From NCBI RefSeq assembly GCF_027925245.1, contig NZ_BSDP01000001.1, positions 1,798,001 through 1,862,000 on the forward strand: a DNA stretch of 64,000 bases. The letters are read 5' to 3'. Under the pieces are notes generated by a model. It was given only the letters and a program-made list of their open reading frames with translations, was not told the origin of the DNA and did no database searches. Of this stretch, positions 34,709 to 41,840 are shown one piece after another; positions within the stretch are counted from its first letter, which is position 1, and each line of letters opens with the position of its first letter. The stretch comes from Agromyces rhizosphaerae. Lineage in GTDB: Bacteria; Actinomycetota; Actinomycetes; Actinomycetales; Microbacteriaceae. Both the position numbers and the translations under genes were made by a program.

Positions 34709-36244
34709 ATGACGGAGACGACGATGACCCCGCAGGCGCAGGTGCCGACGGGTGCCACGGTGATGGGCCACTGGATCGACGGGCACGAGGTCGCCGGCGA
34801 AGGTTCGCGCACCGGGCCGGTGTACGACCCCGCGCTGGGCGTCGTGCAGAAGGAGGTGCGCTACGGGTCGGCGAGCGACGTCGACACGGCCGTGCAGGTC
34901 GCGCGCACCGCGTTCGCGAGCTGGAGCGAGGTGTCGGTCGCGAAGCGCCAGGGCATCATGTTCGCCTTCCGCGAGCTGCTGAACGCGCGCCGCGGCGAGC
35001 TCGCCGAGATCCTCACGGCCGAGCACGGCAAGGTGCTGTCGGATGCCGGCGGCGAGATCGCCCGCGGGCTCGAGGTCGTCGAGTTCGCGTGCGGCCTCGG
35101 CCACCTGCTGAAGGGCGAGTTCAGCGACAACGTGTCGACCGGCGTCGACGTGTACTCGCTGAAGCAGCCGCTCGGCGTGGTGGGCATCATCAGCCCGTTC
35201 AACTTCCCGGCGATGGTGCCGCTCTGGTTCTTCCCGCTCGCGATCGCGGCCGGCAACACGGTCGTGCTGAAGCCCAGCGAGAAGGACCCGACGGCGGCGA
35301 ACTGGATGGCCGCACTGCTGAAGGAGGCAGGCCTGCCCGACGGCGTGTTCAACGTCGTGCACGGCGACAAGGAGGCCGTCGACGCGCTGCTCACGCACGA
35401 GCACGTCGCCTCGATCTCGTTCGTCGGCTCGACGCCGATCGCGCGGTACGTCTACGAGACCGCGACCGCGCACGGCAAGCGCGTGCAGGCGCTCGGCGGG
35501 GCCAAGAACCACATGCTCGTGCTGCCCGACGCCGACCTCGACCTCGTGGCCGACTCGGCCGTGAACGCGGGCTTCGGCTCGGCGGGCGAGCGGTGCATGG
35601 CGATCAGCGTCGTGATGGCGGTCGACTCGATCGCCGACGAGCTGGTGGGCAAGATCACCGAGCGGATGTCGCGCCTGACCACCGGCGACGGCCGACGCGG
35701 CTGCGACATGGGCCCGCTCATCACCTCCGCGCACCGCGACAAGGTGTCGGGCTACCTCGACGTGGCCGCCGCTGACGGCGCCACCGTCGTGGTCGACGGG
35801 CGCGAGGCGACGTTCGACGGGGCATCCGACGGCTTCTGGCTCGGGCCGACCCTCATCGACAAGGTGCCGACCTCGTCGACGGTCTACACCGACGAGATCT
35901 TCGGGCCGGTGCTGTCGGTCGTGCGGGTCGAGGGCTACGAGGAGGGCATGGAGCTCATCGAGCGCGTGCCGTACGGCAACGGCACGGCGATCTTCACGAA
36001 CGACGGCGGCGCCGCCCGGCGCTTCCAGCGCGAGGTGCAGGTCGGGATGGTCGGCGTGAACGTGCCGATCCCGGTGCCGGTGGCGTACCACTCGTTCGGC
36101 GGCTGGAAGGCGTCGTTGTTCGGCGACGCCAAGGCGTACGGCCCGCACGGCGTGGAGTTCTTCACGCGCGAGAAGGCCGTCACGTCGCGCTGGCTCGACC
36201 CGAGCCACGGCGGGCTGAACCTGGGCTTCCCGCAGCACGACTGA
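34709..36244 (+). CDS. mmsA: CoA-acylating (methyl)malonate-semialdehyde dehydrogenase
   Basis: A 511-residue aldehyde dehydrogenase. The active-site Cys is in FGSAGERCMAIS (Cys296). GGAKNHMLVLPDADLD and GVNVPIPVPVAYHSFGGWK are typical of the MmsA/IolA group that makes acetyl-CoA or propionyl-CoA with NAD+. It closes the pathway uracil/thymine to beta-amino acid to semialdehyde to acyl-CoA. GGGAGAGGG precedes the ATG. Its stop overlaps the acetyltransferase start as TGATG. Confidence 0.95.
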   Translation: MTETTMTPQAQVPTGATVMGHWIDGHEVAGEGSRTGPVYDPALGVVQKEVRYGSASDVDTAVQVARTAFASWSEVSVAKRQGIMFAFRELLNARRGELAEILTAEHGKVLSDAGGEIARGLEVVEFACGLGHLLKGEFSDNVSTGVDVYSLKQPLGVVGIISPFNFPAMVPLWFFPLAIAAGNTVVLKPSEKDPTAANWMAALLKEAGLPDGVFNVVHGDKEAVDALLTHEHVASISFVGSTPIARYVYETATAHGKRVQALGGAKNHMLVLPDADLDLVADSAVNAGFGSAGERCMAISVVMAVDSIADELVGKITERMSRLTTGDGRRGCDMGPLITSAHRDKVSGYLDVAAADGATVVVDGREATFDGASDGFWLGPTLIDKVPTSSTVYTDEIFGPVLSVVRVEGYEEGMELIERVPYGNGTAIFTNDGGAARRFQREVQVGMVGVNVPIPVPVAYHSFGGWKASLFGDAKAYGPHGVEFFTREKAVTSRWLDPSHGGLNLGFPQHD

Positions 36245-36786
36245 TGGGTGGGGGCGTCGTCGTTCGTCGGGTTCTGGCCGACGAATGGATGCAGGTGCGC
36301 GACCTCCGCGTCGAGGCGGTCTCCGACCCCGACGCGGCGGTCGCGTTCCTCTCCACCCGGGAGGAGGAACTCGCGCGCGACGACGCGTTCTGGCGCGACC
36401 GCGCGGCGACGGCCGGGTCGGCCGACTGGGTGGCGCAGTTCGTCGCCGCGTCGCCCGACGGGCTGCTCGGCTCGGCGACCGTGCTCATCTGGGAGGCGGG
36501 CGCGACCGATCACCTCGGGCATCGCGTCGAGGAGCGGCGGGCGGATGTGCTCGGCGTCTACCTGCGGCCATCGCATCGCGCGGCCGGCACCATCGACGCC
36601 CTGCTCGACGCCGCCGCATCGTGGGCGGCGTCGCGGGGTCTCGCGGCGCTCACGCTCGACGTGCACGTCGACAACCTGCGCGCGCAGGCGGCCTACCGGC
36701 GCTGCGGCTTCGCGTCCACCGGCGTGGAATTCACCAGCTCGATCGGGCCCGAGCTGCAGATGCGGCGGGTGCTCCCCGTCTCCTAG
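36244..36786 (+). CDS. GNAT-family N-acetyltransferase
   Basis: A 180-residue protein with GNAT features: acceptor-binding N-terminus (VRDLRVEAVSDPDA), the acetyl-CoA strand DVLGVYLRPSHRAAGTIDALL in place of the usual R/Q-x-x-G-x-G/A, and DVHVDNLRAQAAYRRCGF at the C-terminus. The substrate is unknown. It is translationally coupled to the dehydrogenase, and may be the last gene of the operon. Its TAG stop shares a CTAG palindrome with the stop of the convergent HicB-like gene. Confidence 0.8.
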   Translation: MGGGVVVRRVLADEWMQVRDLRVEAVSDPDAAVAFLSTREEELARDDAFWRDRAATAGSADWVAQFVAASPDGLLGSATVLIWEAGATDHLGHRVEERRADVLGVYLRPSHRAAGTIDALLDAAASWAASRGLAALTLDVHVDNLRAQAAYRRCGFASTGVEFTSSIGPELQMRRVLPVS

Positions 36787-37193
36787 GACGGGTTGTTCGC
36801 CCTCGTCGCCCCCGACGCGGCGAGTTGTTGCACGCGCTGCGCCGAGAGCCCGAGCACGGCTCCGGCATCGCGGTAGGTCAGCCCGTCAGCTCGGAGCGTC
36901 GCTACTGCGCGGCGTGCGAGCTGAGCCGCCGCCTCGCTCTCGGTGCGCGCGGTCGCTTCGCGCCGTCGCGACTCCTCCCACGCCTCACGGGCGTTCTCCG
37001 GAATCTCGAAGGTCACGGCGACATCGAATGCGTCCGGCTCCACGTCGAGCCAGAGCGCGATGACCTCGCGGGCGACCTCCTCGACCTCGGCGGTGTTGCG
37101 CGCCTGGCCCACGGTGTCGAGCTCGGGGACCTCCACGAGCCACCAGCGCCCGTCGCGGCGCGCATTGGCTCGGTACGCCTTTCGCTGCGACAT
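36783..37193 (-). CDS. HicB-like antitoxin/regulator without adjacent HicA
   Basis: A 136-residue protein. The first 60 residues (RKAYRANARRDGRWWLVEVPELDTVGQARNT, then a VEEVAREVIALWLDV helix) match the HicB partial-RNase-H fold. The C-terminus has an HTH-like segment, TYRDAGAVLGLSAQRVQQLA. ATG 37193 has AAGGAGG upstream and is preferred over an in-frame ATG at 37226 that would read through this site. No HicA-size gene adjoins it, so it is a solitary HicB or has lost its toxin. Confidence 0.75.
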   Translation of the reverse strand: MSQRKAYRANARRDGRWWLVEVPELDTVGQARNTAEVEEVAREVIALWLDVEPDAFDVAVTFEIPENAREAWEESRRREATARTESEAAAQLARRAVATLRADGLTYRDAGAVLGLSAQRVQQLAASGATRANNPS

Positions 37194-37298
37194 CAATCCA
37201 TCCTCCTTCGCGAACTCTAGGCCCACTTGATGTGTCCGTAAAGGGGTACCTGATAGACCCCGTCATCGCCGATCAACGATCGTCCAAGACGGCGACAA

Positions 37299-37904
37299 TT
37301 AGCTTCCGAGGCTCGACCTCCTTCGTGCGGCCTCCCGGACGAGGGTCATTGCCTCCGTCATCCCGTACTTGTCTTCGAGGCGGTGGATCACGACCTCGGT
37401 TGAGGAGCGAGGCCCGGAGCGCCCGCTCCTCGCGGCGATCTCGGCCACAGCGGTCAACGCGCGATGCGGGCTGATCTGCGTCGCATCCAGGGCGAATTGG
37501 TGCGGCGGCATGGCGCCCATGCCGCTCGGGAGTCGACTCGCGGGGAAGTCCCGCAGGTTCGAGGTGACGATGACGGCTGCGCCTCCGAGGTGCGCCGCCG
37601 CAACGACGTGTTCGTCGTCGGGATCGGGGAGTCCATAGGTGCCTTCGAGCGCCTCCCACCCGGTGATCTCGGCGTCGACGAAGGCGGATCGCATCGTGCT
37701 GACGAGACGCGCGGCGCGGCGTTCCGACTGCTCGGTCTCGATGCCGTGGCGATCGCGAAGCTTCCGGGCCTCGTGGTACTCGAGCTCGGCGAGGATGGCA
37801 CTGCTCCAGATCGGCCGATAGATCTGTTCGATCGCAAGTGAGAGCAGGAAGTCCCGCTGAAGGCTCGGCCAGAGGACGCTCGTGTCGAGGAGGGCGGTGA
37901 ACAC
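37299..37904 (-). CDS. PIN-domain toxin (VapC-like ribonuclease)
   Basis: A 201-residue protein with the PIN acidic residues Asp7 (LLDTSVL), Glu40 (ILAELEYHE) and Asp94/96/97 (PDPDDEHVVAAA). It is probably an RNase toxin held by the HTH protein encoded 12 nt upstream in the same direction. It starts with GTG. About 60 extra C-terminal residues beyond the PIN core are Arg-rich. Confidence 0.83.
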   Translation of the reverse strand: MFTALLDTSVLWPSLQRDFLLSLAIEQIYRPIWSSAILAELEYHEARKLRDRHGIETEQSERRAARLVSTMRSAFVDAEITGWEALEGTYGLPDPDDEHVVAAAHLGGAAVIVTSNLRDFPASRLPSGMGAMPPHQFALDATQISPHRALTAVAEIAARSGRSGPRSSTEVVIHRLEDKYGMTEAMTLVREAARRRSSLGS

Positions 37905-37916
37905 ACCTCGACGATG

Positions 37917-38459
37917 TCAGCGGGTACCCACACCGCCCCGACGCTGGGCCGCAACGGCTCGACGGGCCGCCTTGAGCTCCCCGAGGACCTCGTCGACCGG
38001 AGCATCCTCATCGAGCTCGTCGGAGAGCACGCTCAGGGCGGCATACTGCTGTTCCCGCCGGAACCTGCGGAACTCGAGCAGGTCGCTCAGGGTGATCCTG
38101 CGATGGCTGCCGACACGCTCGAACGGGATCCTCCCTTCGTCGAGGAACTTGATCAGCGTCGGCCGGCTCACCCCGAGCAGCTCGGCTGCCTGCTGCGTCG
38201 TCAACGTCTGCGCCACCGGTGAGATGGTCACCGACAGCCCGCGTTGCATCGCCTCGACGACCTGCCGGAGCACCGAAAAGACCTCCTCTGGGAGTTCCAC
38301 CTGGTCGCCTGGCTCGGCACCGGCGAGGAGATAGCGCGGTACGGGCGCGTTGCGCCCCGTGGTCTCGTGGGCAGCGAGGAAATCATGAACGCGAGCGATG
38401 CCGTCGTCGTCGGCAGCTTCGTACGTCTCCGGCGCGAGTGCGGAAGCGGCGTTCGTCAT
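37917..38459 (-). CDS. HTH (excisionase-type) antitoxin partner of PIN toxin
   Basis: A 180-residue protein. The middle, LTTQQAAELLGVSRPTLIKFLDEGRIPFERVGSHRRI, is a helix-turn-helix of the excisionase/MerR-like class. The acidic C-terminus is a plausible toxin-wrapping region. GGGGAG precedes the ATG. An inverted repeat with CGCAAGA arms lies in its promoter, so it probably represses its own operon. Confidence 0.82.
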   Translation of the reverse strand: MTNAASALAPETYEAADDDGIARVHDFLAAHETTGRNAPVPRYLLAGAEPGDQVELPEEVFSVLRQVVEAMQRGLSVTISPVAQTLTTQQAAELLGVSRPTLIKFLDEGRIPFERVGSHRRITLSDLLEFRRFRREQQYAALSVLSDELDEDAPVDEVLGELKAARRAVAAQRRGGVGTR

Positions 38460-38474
38460 CTGATCTCCCCTTAA

Positions 38475-38506
38475 CGCAAGAAACGTAACACACTTCGTCT
38501 CTTGCG
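38475..38506. promoter_or_regulatory. Candidate autoregulatory operator of toxin-antitoxin pair
   Basis: CGCAAGA (38475-38481) and TCTTGCG (38500-38506) form an inverted repeat with an 18-nt spacer, 16 nt before the antitoxin ATG. The spacer contains a low-GC stretch suited to a promoter. Confidence 0.55.
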
Positions 38507-38615
38507 GATAGTCAGATGGTCGAGACCTTGGTCAGGCACTGCTGTGTGGAGAGCTAGTGGAAGCGGATTGGCGCGCCCGGTAGGTTGGCGGCGACCGCTG
38601 CGAGGAGGCCGTGCC

Positions 38616-39098
38616 ATGAAGCGTCGCACCATCGGGCTCGCATCTGCCGCGGTGGGATTGGTCGCCGCAGTCGGCCTGGGTGCCTGTGCCGCGTTGGCGA
38701 TGGTTCCGACGTTGGCGGCACCAGGGGGCGTCTCCAGTTCGCCGGGCATCGCGACCGAACGGATGCCCGCGCCGGAGTATCCGCGAAACGCGAACGGGCA
38801 GACCTACGGGTCCGCCGCCGACGCACCAGCTCCCGGCGCGGAGCCAGACCTCATCCTCGTGATGGCCACGAACGGCATCGAGGGCTACGTGCAGAAGGCG
38901 GAGCTCGACGACGCGAACGGCTCCGCCGCGGCCGAGACCTTCACGAGCCCGGAGCAGGCGCTCGCGTGGCAGGAGGCGAACTCCCACGATCGGTACGTGC
39001 CGGTCTACGACCGGGACGGCGAGCGCGTCATCGGCGAGTTCCTCATCGCCGGACTCGACTCGTGGCGAGCGGTGCCCGACGAGGCCCCGCTCGACTAG
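38616..39098 (+). CDS. Secreted/membrane-anchored protein of unknown function
   Basis: A 160-residue protein with one N-terminal hydrophobic segment (GLASAAVGLVAAVGLGACAALAM). It may be a lipoprotein through GAC, or simply membrane-anchored. The exported part contains VMATNGIEGYVQKAELDDANG and YVPVYDRDGERVIGEFLI, an SH3-like two-part pattern seen in uncharacterised actinobacterial proteins. CGAGGAGG precedes the ATG. It stands alone between the toxin-antitoxin pair and a convergent enoyl-CoA hydratase gene. Confidence 0.7.
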   Translation: MKRRTIGLASAAVGLVAAVGLGACAALAMVPTLAAPGGVSSSPGIATERMPAPEYPRNANGQTYGSAADAPAPGAEPDLILVMATNGIEGYVQKAELDDANGSAAAETFTSPEQALAWQEANSHDRYVPVYDRDGERVIGEFLIAGLDSWRAVPDEAPLD

Positions 39099-39100
39099 GG

Positions 39101-39892
39101 TCAGGCGCCCCGAGCGGATGCCGCGGCGAACGCCGCCACGCGACGCTGCGCCTCAGGCGCGGCGAACGCGGCGCCGATCGTACGCGCCTCGTCGTCGAGC
39201 GAGTCCCGGAACGAGCGGGTGCCGCCCGCGTGCAACAGGCGCTTCGCCTGGCCGTAGGCGCCGGTCGCGCCCGACAGCCACACCTCGGCGATCGCCCGCG
39301 CCCGCGCATCGAGCTCGTCGGGCGCGACGACCTCGGCCACGAGGCCCCACTCGTACGCCTCGGCCGCGGTGAGCATGCGGTCCGAGAGCGTGAGCTCGAG
39401 CGCGCGTCGCATGCCGACCGCCTCGGGCAGCAGCGTGCTCACCCCGCAGTCGGGCGTGAGGCCCATGTCGGCGTAGCGGCTGCCGAAGGTGGCGCGATCG
39501 GATGCCACGATGACATCGGCCACGAGCATGAACCCGAGCCCGCCGCCGACCACGACACCCTGCACGGCCGCGACGATCGGCACGGCGGACTCGCGGAGCA
39601 TCCGATGCCCTTCGTGGATGTCGTCGGCGAGGCCCTTCACCGTCGCCTCGCCGCCGGTGGGGTCGTTCGCGGAGAGCTCCGACATTGCGCGCACGTCGCC
39701 GCCCGCGCAGAACGCGCGGCCCGTGGCATCCAGCAGCACCGCACCGATGTCGTCGCGCGTCGAGACGGCCTCGGCGGCGGCGCGCCAGCCCGCGATCGCC
39801 TCGGGGTCGACGGCGTTCAGGCGGTCGGGGCGGTTCAGGGTGATGCGGGCGAGCCCGTCGGTCACGTCGAACAGGATCGCGTCGTCGCTCAT
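39101..39892 (-). CDS. Enoyl-CoA hydratase/isomerase (crotonase family)
   Basis: A 263-residue crotonase-fold enzyme. The oxyanion-hole segments FCAGGDVRAM and GVVVGGGLGFMLVADVIVAS are intact. GLTPDCGVS carries Asp in place of the hydratase Glu, which fits isomerase/PaaG-type members. It could act in fatty-acid or aromatic-CoA degradation. TAGACT ends 8 nt before the ATG, so the mRNA may be leaderless. It ends 2 nt from the secreted-protein stop. Confidence 0.87.
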   Translation of the reverse strand: MSDDAILFDVTDGLARITLNRPDRLNAVDPEAIAGWRAAAEAVSTRDDIGAVLLDATGRAFCAGGDVRAMSELSANDPTGGEATVKGLADDIHEGHRMLRESAVPIVAAVQGVVVGGGLGFMLVADVIVASDRATFGSRYADMGLTPDCGVSTLLPEAVGMRRALELTLSDRMLTAAEAYEWGLVAEVVAPDELDARARAIAEVWLSGATGAYGQAKRLLHAGGTRSFRDSLDDEARTIGAAFAAPEAQRRVAAFAAASARGA

Positions 39893-39944
39893 GACGAGGG
39901 AGTCTAGCCCGTGAATCCGACCGGGCGGTCGGTCACGCGTCGCC

Positions 39945-40862
39945 TCACGCGGCGGCGTGCTCGGCCTGCACCTGCGCGGCGCGGCGCACGAGCGCGTCGA
40001 CGACCGTGCGCACCGCGAGTCGCTCGGCGACGTCGGGCCGCATGAGCGCCACGATCGTGCGTTCGGCGGCGATGCCGCGCAGCGGCTTCAGCACGACGTC
40101 GGGCGAGGCGTTGCCCGAGGTGAAGCGCGGCACGAGCGCGACCCCGTGGCCGGCGGCGATGAACGCCTCGATGACGCGCAGGTCGCTGAAGCGCTGCCCG
40201 ATGCGCACGCGGTGCCCGGCCTGCTGCTCGATCTCGTGCAGCACGCGCTCGAACGGCAGCCCGGGCGGCACGCCGAGCCAGAGCTCGTCGGCGACGTCGG
40301 CCGCGGTCACGTACGACCGCCCGGCGAGGCGATGGTCGGCGGGCAGTCCGACGTCGAGCGGCTCGTGCATGAGCTCGACCGCCGTGAGCCCGCGACCGCC
40401 CCACGACAGCAGGCCGGGCATGGTGTGGGCGAGCACGATGTCGTGGTCGTTGGTGAGGTCGGGGAACTCGTCGAGCCCCGGGTCGAGGTCGCTGCAGTGC
40501 AGCACCAGGTCGTCGATCGCGGCCAGCTCGGTGAGCACGTGGGGCAGGAGCATCTGCCCGGCGGTCGGGAACGTCACGAGCGTGACCTCGCCGCCGGGGT
40601 CGTTGCGGAACTCGTCCCACAGCGCCTCTGCGCGCTCGAGGGCGACCGCGACGTCGGCAGCGCTCCGCGCGAGCGCGTGCCCGGCGCTGGTCAGCACGAC
40701 CCCGCGACCCGAGCGCTCGGTGAGCGGCATGCCCGCCTCGCGCTCGAGCACCTTGAGCTGCTGCGAGACGGCCGACGGCGTGCGGCCCGTCGCCTCGGCG
40801 ACCGCCGTCACGCTGCCGCGCTCGGCGAGTTCGCGGAGCAGGTCGAGGCGTCGCACATCCAT
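39945..40862 (-). CDS. LysR-family transcriptional regulator
   Basis: A 305-residue regulator with an N-terminal HTH (LDLLRELAERGSVTAVAEATGRTPSAVSQQLKVLERE) and a two-lobe inducer domain. It lies 52 nt upstream of the enoyl-CoA hydratase gene in the same direction but is not obviously co-transcribed with it. TAGGCT ends 6 nt before the ATG, suggesting a leaderless mRNA. The target and inducer are unknown. Confidence 0.88.
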   Translation of the reverse strand: MDVRRLDLLRELAERGSVTAVAEATGRTPSAVSQQLKVLEREAGMPLTERSGRGVVLTSAGHALARSAADVAVALERAEALWDEFRNDPGGEVTLVTFPTAGQMLLPHVLTELAAIDDLVLHCSDLDPGLDEFPDLTNDHDIVLAHTMPGLLSWGGRGLTAVELMHEPLDVGLPADHRLAGRSYVTAADVADELWLGVPPGLPFERVLHEIEQQAGHRVRIGQRFSDLRVIEAFIAAGHGVALVPRFTSGNASPDVVLKPLRGIAAERTIVALMRPDVAERLAVRTVVDALVRRAAQVQAEHAAA

Positions 40863-40868
40863 GTAGCC

Positions 40869-40874
40869 AGCCTA
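40869..40874 (-). promoter_or_regulatory. -10 box (TAGGCT) of LysR gene
   Basis: TAGGCT lies 6 nt before the ATG, matching the leaderless pattern seen repeatedly in this window. Confidence 0.5.
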
Positions 40875-40934
40875 CAGAAACAGTGAAGTATTGTGAGCTT
40901 GTGCTGAAGAGTCATTCGCGGTTCAATTGACGTG

Positions 40935-40969
40935 ACGCCGGCGCGACCACGAGGGTCCCGAGCCGGCGT
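40935..40969. other. Stem-loop before small membrane protein gene
   Basis: ACGCCGGC (40935-40942) and GCCGGCGT (40962-40969) form an exact 8-bp stem with a 19-nt loop. It ends 28 nt before the GTG of the 40-residue protein, so it may shape the mRNA leader. Confidence 0.45.
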
Positions 40970-40997
40970 CGGTCATCTTCCGTCGAAAGGATTCATC

Positions 40998-41120
40998 GTG
41001 TTCGCACTCATCGCACTGCTCGCAGTCACCGCCGGTGCGGCTGTCGTCATGGCAGTCGTCGAGACGGCACGTGACGGCTACGGCCGTACCCCCGAGCGTG
41101 AGTACCCGCGCGCGATCTGA
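40998..41120 (+). CDS. 40-residue small membrane protein
   Basis: GTG 40998 is preceded by AAAGGA at good spacing. The product is one hydrophobic helix (FALIALLAVTAGAAVVMAVVE) followed by a basic/polar tail DGYGRTPEREYPRAI, predicted tail-in. A longer in-frame start at 40932 lacks a ribosome site. A terminator follows at 41161. I believe similar short proteins occur in other Microbacteriaceae, but the function is unknown. Confidence 0.65.
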   Translation: MFALIALLAVTAGAAVVMAVVETARDGYGRTPEREYPRAI

Positions 41121-41160
41121 CGCGCGACTCCTCGCAGCAGGGAAGCAGGGCCCTGCAGAC

Positions 41161-41195
41161 GGCCGCCGGGTGGGCAGGGACTCCCACCGGCGGCC
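41161..41195 (+). terminator. Terminator after small membrane protein gene
   Basis: GGCCGCCGGGTGGG (41161-41174) pairs with CCCACCGGCGGCC (41183-41195) with one bulged base, 40 nt after the stop. A short TTCGTCGTT follows. Confidence 0.75.
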
Positions 41196-41278
41196 TTCGT
41201 CGTTCCCGCGCCCGGGGGCGGCGCGTCGTGCACAGGCGGCCCGAGCCACCCCGGGTATGGTGTACGGCCGACGCCCAA

Positions 41279-41284
41279 TAGAGT
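41279..41284 (+). promoter_or_regulatory. pyrE -10 box (TAGAGT)
   Basis: TAGAGT ends 7 nt before GTG 41292 and overlaps the alternative GTG at 41283, so 41292 is the likelier start, read from a leaderless mRNA. Confidence 0.55.
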
Positions 41285-41291
41285 GGACGCC

Positions 41292-41840
41292 GTGACCGAC
41301 GCACGCCAGCAGCTCATCGACTACATCACGGCCGAGGCCGTGTTCCACGGCGACTTCACGCTCACCAGCGGCAAGAAGGCCTCGTACTACGTCGACCTGC
41401 GCAAGGTGAGCCTCGACCACCGCGTCGCGCCGCTCATCGGGCAGGTCATGCTCGATCTCATCGCCGACATCCCCGACGTCGCCGCCGTGGGCGGCATGAC
41501 CATGGGCGCCGACCCGATCGCGTCGGCGATCCTGCACCAGGGCGCCGCGCGCGGCGCCGAGTACGACGCGTTCGTCGTGCGCAAGGAGCCCAAGGACCAC
41601 GGCCGTGGCCGCCAGGTCGAGGGCCCCGACCTCGAGGGCAAGCGCGTGATCGTGGTGGAGGACACGTCGACGACCGGCGGCTCGCCGCTCAAGGCGATCG
41701 AGGCCCTGAAGAAGGTCGGCGCCGAGATCGCGGCCGTGGCCGTCGTCGTCGACCGAGGCACCGAGGCGCGCTCCGTGATCGAGGACGAGGGCTTCCTCTA
41801 CCGCTACGCGATCGGACTCGACGACCTGGGGCTCGCCTGA
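41292..41840 (+). CDS. pyrE: Orotate phosphoribosyltransferase
   Basis: A 182-residue enzyme of UMP synthesis joining orotate to PRPP. It shows LTSGKKASYYVDLRKV, GGMTMGADPIASA, and the PRPP loop VIVVEDTSTTGGSP. The start is GTG 41292, probably leaderless. Its stop overlaps the next start as TGATG. It belongs to de novo pyrimidine synthesis, opposite to the catabolic clusters of this window. Confidence 0.95.
   Translation: MTDARQQLIDYITAEAVFHGDFTLTSGKKASYYVDLRKVSLDHRVAPLIGQVMLDLIADIPDVAAVGGMTMGADPIASAILHQGAARGAEYDAFVVRKEPKDHGRGRQVEGPDLEGKRVIVVEDTSTTGGSPLKAIEALKKVGAEIAAVAVVVDRGTEARSVIEDEGFLYRYAIGLDDLGLA

Noticed and set aside
33062-36238. 1058-codon open frame on the reverse strand
   Set aside because: It is antisense to the aminotransferase and dehydrogenase genes. 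Its translation is rich in Arg, His and Val with no domain, as expected when the third-position GC bias of a GC-rich gene is read backward.
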